Below are positions 61,318-64,000 of a DNA stretch of 64,000 bases, piece by piece. The notes under the pieces are model-generated. The model made no database searches. It had not been told where the DNA came from and saw only the letters and a program-made list of their open reading frames with translations. The position numbers and the translations under genes were made by a program. Each line of letters begins with the position of its first letter. The first letter of the stretch is position 1. The stretch is from Pseudomonas vranovensis DSM 16006 (GTDB taxonomy: Bacteria; Pseudomonadota; Gammaproteobacteria; Pseudomonadales; Pseudomonadaceae): contig NZ_KE384455.1 in NCBI RefSeq assembly GCF_000425805.1, positions 261,088-325,087 of the forward strand, given 5' to 3'.

Positions 61318-61790
61318 TAGGTAGTCGCGCCACAGTAGTTGGCTGACTGTAAATCTGAATCTGTACCGAGTGGTGTTTTTGGGGTGTTTGGGTGGCGCTT
61401 GCCTTATGGTTGCTGGGCAGCGTGTAGTAGAAAATGGTTAGGCCAGAAAGGCCAACTTAGAGGGCTTATGTGAGGTGTGAGGTAAAGGGATGCGGGCCCA
61501 TTGTCTCCTCCGTGCTTGTTAAGCGACGAATAACCGATACAGCGCTTTAGCCCGATGGTTACAGGCCAGCCGCCGGCTTCGAAAATATCGTCATTTATTA
61601 GGTATAGATTTCGAGAGCGGGCACTGTTGCCGACTCCGCTCAATAAACGCTAACAAAATCAATGGACTGTTCCCATAAAAAAGGACAAAACCCCAGCCAG
61701 CCATGCGCGGACTTCTGAAGAGGCGCTTTCAAATGGCTGACTAGACAACCTGAAAGAAAAGGCATCAGTAATGGTGCCGCAGGAGTGCAA
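61318..61790. other. Region without supported gene
   Basis: 473 bp after the recombinase. Only short ORFs on the minus strand (61404-61643, 61640-61894) without ribosome sites or recognisable products. Composition is lower in GC than the chromosome. It could contain the end of the recombinase-encoded element. Confidence 0.5.
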
Positions 61791-62111
61791 ATGGCAGCGC
61801 GCAAACACCCCATGAAGCAGTGGGAAAAAGCTCGCCGAAAAGCCCAGCCGATACTCAAAAAGCTGATGGCGTTCATATTCGGAGAAATCCACATGACCCA
61901 CTCTCAGGTAACGGCAGCCCTGGCCGCACTAGACAAGGTAATGCCTGACTTGAAACCGGTGGAGTACCAGGGCAATCCTAACGCGCCGGTTACCCATGAG
62001 ATAATCCGGGTGATTACTGAGCCTCAGAACGTTGTCAGCAGCGGTATGCCATCGGAGCGACCATTGCCGCCTATCCAGAGCCTACGATCAATTGATGGGA
62101 GAGTGACATGA
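61791..62111 (+). CDS. Small protein of unknown function
   Basis: A 106-aa protein with a strongly basic N-terminus (MAARKHPMKQWEKARRKAQ) and a second part (LAALDKVMPDLKPVEYQGN then VTHEIIRVI) that vaguely recalls C-terminal ends of phage terminase small subunits. The ATG at 61791 has AGGAG at good distance. An internal ATG at 61893 could give a shorter product. The phage resemblance is weak. Confidence 0.5.
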   Translation: MAARKHPMKQWEKARRKAQPILKKLMAFIFGEIHMTHSQVTAALAALDKVMPDLKPVEYQGNPNAPVTHEIIRVITEPQNVVSSGMPSERPLPPIQSLRSIDGRVT

Positions 62112-62580
62112 GCGAGCGTCAGCGATACCAGCGGCCGGTTGTGTCTTGCTTGTGAAACTAGGAGCGATTCATTGCGGGGGGGAGGTAGAGGGCATCAGCA
62201 GTATCGCGCCCAATAGGCTGAAAAACAGTGTTCGAGTATTTTCCCCGCGCCTCTGACTGCGAAATTGCACTTCACTTGACACCCGCTTTTATTCGACCTG
62301 ACCAGTCGTTTGCATCGGATTTGACCATCACGCTGCGTGGCCATGATCGGCAGGGAACGGCCAAAAGCGGTCAGTATTTTTACTTGCAAACCTGTCCGGT
62401 TGCTCTGGAATATAGGTAAATGGCTCAGTTGAATGCTTGACGGACTAAGACGCTGCTGAGCCTGGCCGTAAGTCTGTCATCCGTCTGAACAACTAGGATA
62501 TTTCGTCGTTCGGACGTTGGAGAACAGGCCTCGTTTTTGAGAGGCTAGCCACGTTGATGGTGCTACCGAGAGTTAGTTGT
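62112..62580. other. Region without supported gene
   Basis: 469 bp. A 63-codon ORF on the plus strand (62228-62419) and a 64-codon one on the minus strand (62195-62389) overlap, and neither has a ribosome site or known product. It may hold decayed sequence. Confidence 0.5.
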
Positions 62581-63690
62581 ATGCAGGGTACAAAGATTCC
62601 ATTCGGTGAGCGTGGGGGCAAGTTTTTCCGGGCCTTTGAGGTCGAGAATGGCGTTGCTTGTGGCTGTATCTGCCCGGGTTGTCGCAATCCGCTGAATGCT
62701 GCGAATGGTGGCCAGAAAGTCATCCCGCATTTTCGCCACGTCCATTCTGAATATTGTGATAGCGGCTACACAGCTGGTGTGCGACGCGCGGCGGTAGCTC
62801 TAATTGCTGCACAGGGATGCCTTATTCTTCCAGCTTTCCATCGTCGGCTCAGCGATATGACTAACTCTGGGTGCACCCTGTCTCGCGAAGTAGTTTTCCC
62901 CGAAACGTCAGCTACTGCTGAAAAGGTCGAACGATTTGTAGACCTTGGTGACGTCTTAGCCCATGCGGTTCTTACTACCGGCAAACGCCAGTTGTTTGTA
63001 CGGATTAAAGTCTCCGCCCGAACTGAGAGCAAGCGGTATGAGCGGCTCTCTAACATCGAAGCTTCATCAGTTGAGATTGACCTCAGCGGGCTCAGTTTGA
63101 GCCAGATCAACGATCCGACAACATTTGAACGAGCCGTTCTGTCCGATCCCACCACCAGGTCATGGATTCGATCGATTCGGGGGGAAATGCTGATCAAGCG
63201 TGCTGGCGTAGAACTCGCGGCCGAAGTTGCTCGCCGCAACGACCAATGGCAAAGGGAACAGGGTCCCCTGCGGGCGATCGAACAAGCGAAGCGAGTAGCG
63301 CAAGCAGTCAAGGTAGCCGAGCATGCCGCCGCGTTGGGAGCGCATAGGCAGACCCAGTCAAAGATTGCTGAGGCACAGCGTAATGCGGGGATCCTTACGA
63401 AAGATGAGCCGCCCGATCTCAAGCGGCGAGAGGAGTTGATCGCTAACCAGTGGCTCCGAGCAGCCCGAGAGTGGGGTGGCCAGGCCGTAGAGTGCTCCGC
63501 CTGCTGGTTACTTAGCCCGTCTGGGAATCAGTACTGTCTCTTCTGCGCTAGTGAGACAAGCACGACTGCCATTCAGGTGCCGAAGGATGTTGCGACCACC
63601 ATCCGCAATCGAATGCGTAGCTCGGCAAAGCCTGATCAATCATTACAGAAAGCGCCGACCCTTCTGGTTCAACCCGAACCTTTCACTTGA
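62581..63690 (+). CDS. CoiA-like protein with zinc ribbon, 3' end cut by an IS
   Basis: A 369-residue ORF. The N-terminus has a CoiA-family pattern: Cys29-x-Cys31-x-x-Cys34 (CICPGCRNPL) and HFRH at residues 50-53, a region proposed to belong to a nuclease-like fold in competence protein CoiA. A Glu/Arg/Ala-rich helical part follows, then a zinc ribbon CSACWL and YCLFC. The TGA stop at 63688-63690 is the first three bases of the IS end, so original C-terminal residues are lost. Start: GAGAG lies eight bases before 62581; an ATG at 62557 is also possible. Function unknown. Confidence 0.65.
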   Translation: MQGTKIPFGERGGKFFRAFEVENGVACGCICPGCRNPLNAANGGQKVIPHFRHVHSEYCDSGYTAGVRRAAVALIAAQGCLILPAFHRRLSDMTNSGCTLSREVVFPETSATAEKVERFVDLGDVLAHAVLTTGKRQLFVRIKVSARTESKRYERLSNIEASSVEIDLSGLSLSQINDPTTFERAVLSDPTTRSWIRSIRGEMLIKRAGVELAAEVARRNDQWQREQGPLRAIEQAKRVAQAVKVAEHAAALGAHRQTQSKIAEAQRNAGILTKDEPPDLKRREELIANQWLRAAREWGGQAVECSACWLLSPSGNQYCLFCASETSTTAIQVPKDVATTIRNRMRSSAKPDQSLQKAPTLLVQPEPFT

Positions 63691-64000
63691 ATCGCCCCGG
63701 GTTTTCTAGACACTCTCCAGGCTCGCTGTGTAACGCTTTTCAAACTCTACCGGTGACAACTGATTGTTGAAACCATGACGTCGTTTTGGGTTGTAAAACA
63801 TTTCGATGTAATCGAACACATCACCACGAGCATCCTGGCGTGTGGTGTAGATTTTCCGCTTGATCCGTTCCCGCTTTAACAACTGGAAAAAGCTCTCCGC
63901 TACGGCGTTGTCGTGGCAGTTGCCTCGACGACTCATGCTGGCAACCAGGTTGTTAGCCTTCAAGAAGCTTCGCCAGTCTGAGCTGCTGTACTGGCGGCCC
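63688..64000 (-). mobile_element. IS3-family insertion sequence (one end, partial)
   Basis: The element begins with TGAATCGCCCCGGG, typical of IS3-family termini (TG at the end). It contains the C-terminal part of its transposase reading inward from the right. It interrupts or abuts the CoiA-like gene. The other end lies outside the window. Confidence 0.8.
63706..64000 (-). CDS. IS3-family transposase OrfB, C-terminal part
   Basis: The last 98 codons of an rve-type integrase-core transposase, open to the window edge. Visible residues start GRQYSSSDWRSFLKANNL, followed by SMSRRGNCHDNAVAESFFQ, where the Glu is the third catalytic residue of the DDE triad. The end FYNPKRRHGFNNQLSPVEFE is typical. 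The first two acidic residues lie outside the window. Confidence 0.93.
   Translation of the reverse strand, partial: GRQYSSSDWRSFLKANNLVASMSRRGNCHDNAVAESFFQLLKRERIKRKIYTTRQDARGDVFDYIEMFYNPKRRHGFNNQLSPVEFEKRYTASLESV

Noticed and set aside
59933..61326. TAGGTAGTC direct repeats at 59933-59941 and 61318-61326 flanking the recombinase as core sites
   Set aside because: Only 9 bp long and without inverted arms; chance is likely, and no junction change is visible.
61404..61643. 79-codon minus-strand ORF
   Set aside because: No ribosome site, odd composition (many Pro, His, Trp) and no recognisable product.
62228..62419. 63-codon plus-strand ORF before the CoiA-like gene
   Set aside because: No ribosome site and an overlapping ORF of equal length on the other strand; no support for either.

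Overview
The window is from a Pseudomonas of the P. putida group. GC content is high, and the flagellar genes run in the P. putida order (fliL, fliK, an HptB-HsbR-HsbA relay, fliJIHGFE, fleRSQ, fliTSD, flaG, fliC, flgLKJIHGFEDCB, cheR, cheV, then flgAMN and a PilZ brake on the other strand). Pseudomonas-type REP palindromes and the bkd branched-chain keto acid dehydrogenase operon beside a glutamine synthetase-like gene support this.

Region 1 (1-36.6 kb) is one flagellar and chemotaxis super-locus, nearly all on the minus strand. It holds the rod, ring, hook, filament and cap parts, the export ATPase with its stator and chaperones, the sigma-54 activators FleQ and FleR with kinase FleS, the anti-sigma-28 factor FlgM, and CheR/CheV. 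Sigma-54 (-24/-12) boxes are visible before fliE, fleSR, flgB, flgF and flgA, and sigma-28 boxes before fliC and flgM, so the FleQ -> FleSR -> FliA cascade can be read from the DNA. A lone FabH-like synthase lies between fliC and flgL, where other pseudomonads keep flagellin glycosylation genes.

Region 2 (36.6-45.3 kb) is housekeeping metabolism: an MFS transporter, a glutamine synthetase-like ligase, BkdR, and the bkdA1-bkdA2-bkdB-lpdV operon ending in a strong terminator. The bkdB linker contains a REP-like sequence inside its reading frame.

Region 3 (45.3-55.2 kb) is accessory chromosome: a complete RND efflux system (adaptor, pump, outer membrane lipoprotein), a LysR regulator, a glutathione transferase, a luciferase-like monooxygenase and a PAS-GGDEF diguanylate cyclase. 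The upstream regions of the RND operon and of the LysR/GST pair share short sequence elements.

Region 4 (55.4-64 kb) is mobile DNA. It starts at a 45-bp 3' fragment of a tRNA-Arg(CCU) gene, the probable attachment site of the P4-type integrase that follows. Next come an unknown gene, an AlpA-like HTH protein, a primase fragment, a winged-helix protein whose tail runs into a cluster of 15-bp dyads, a pair of tyrosine recombinases of which one has lost its catalytic residues, a small unknown gene, and a CoiA-like protein whose stop codon is supplied by an inserted IS3-family element that runs off the window.
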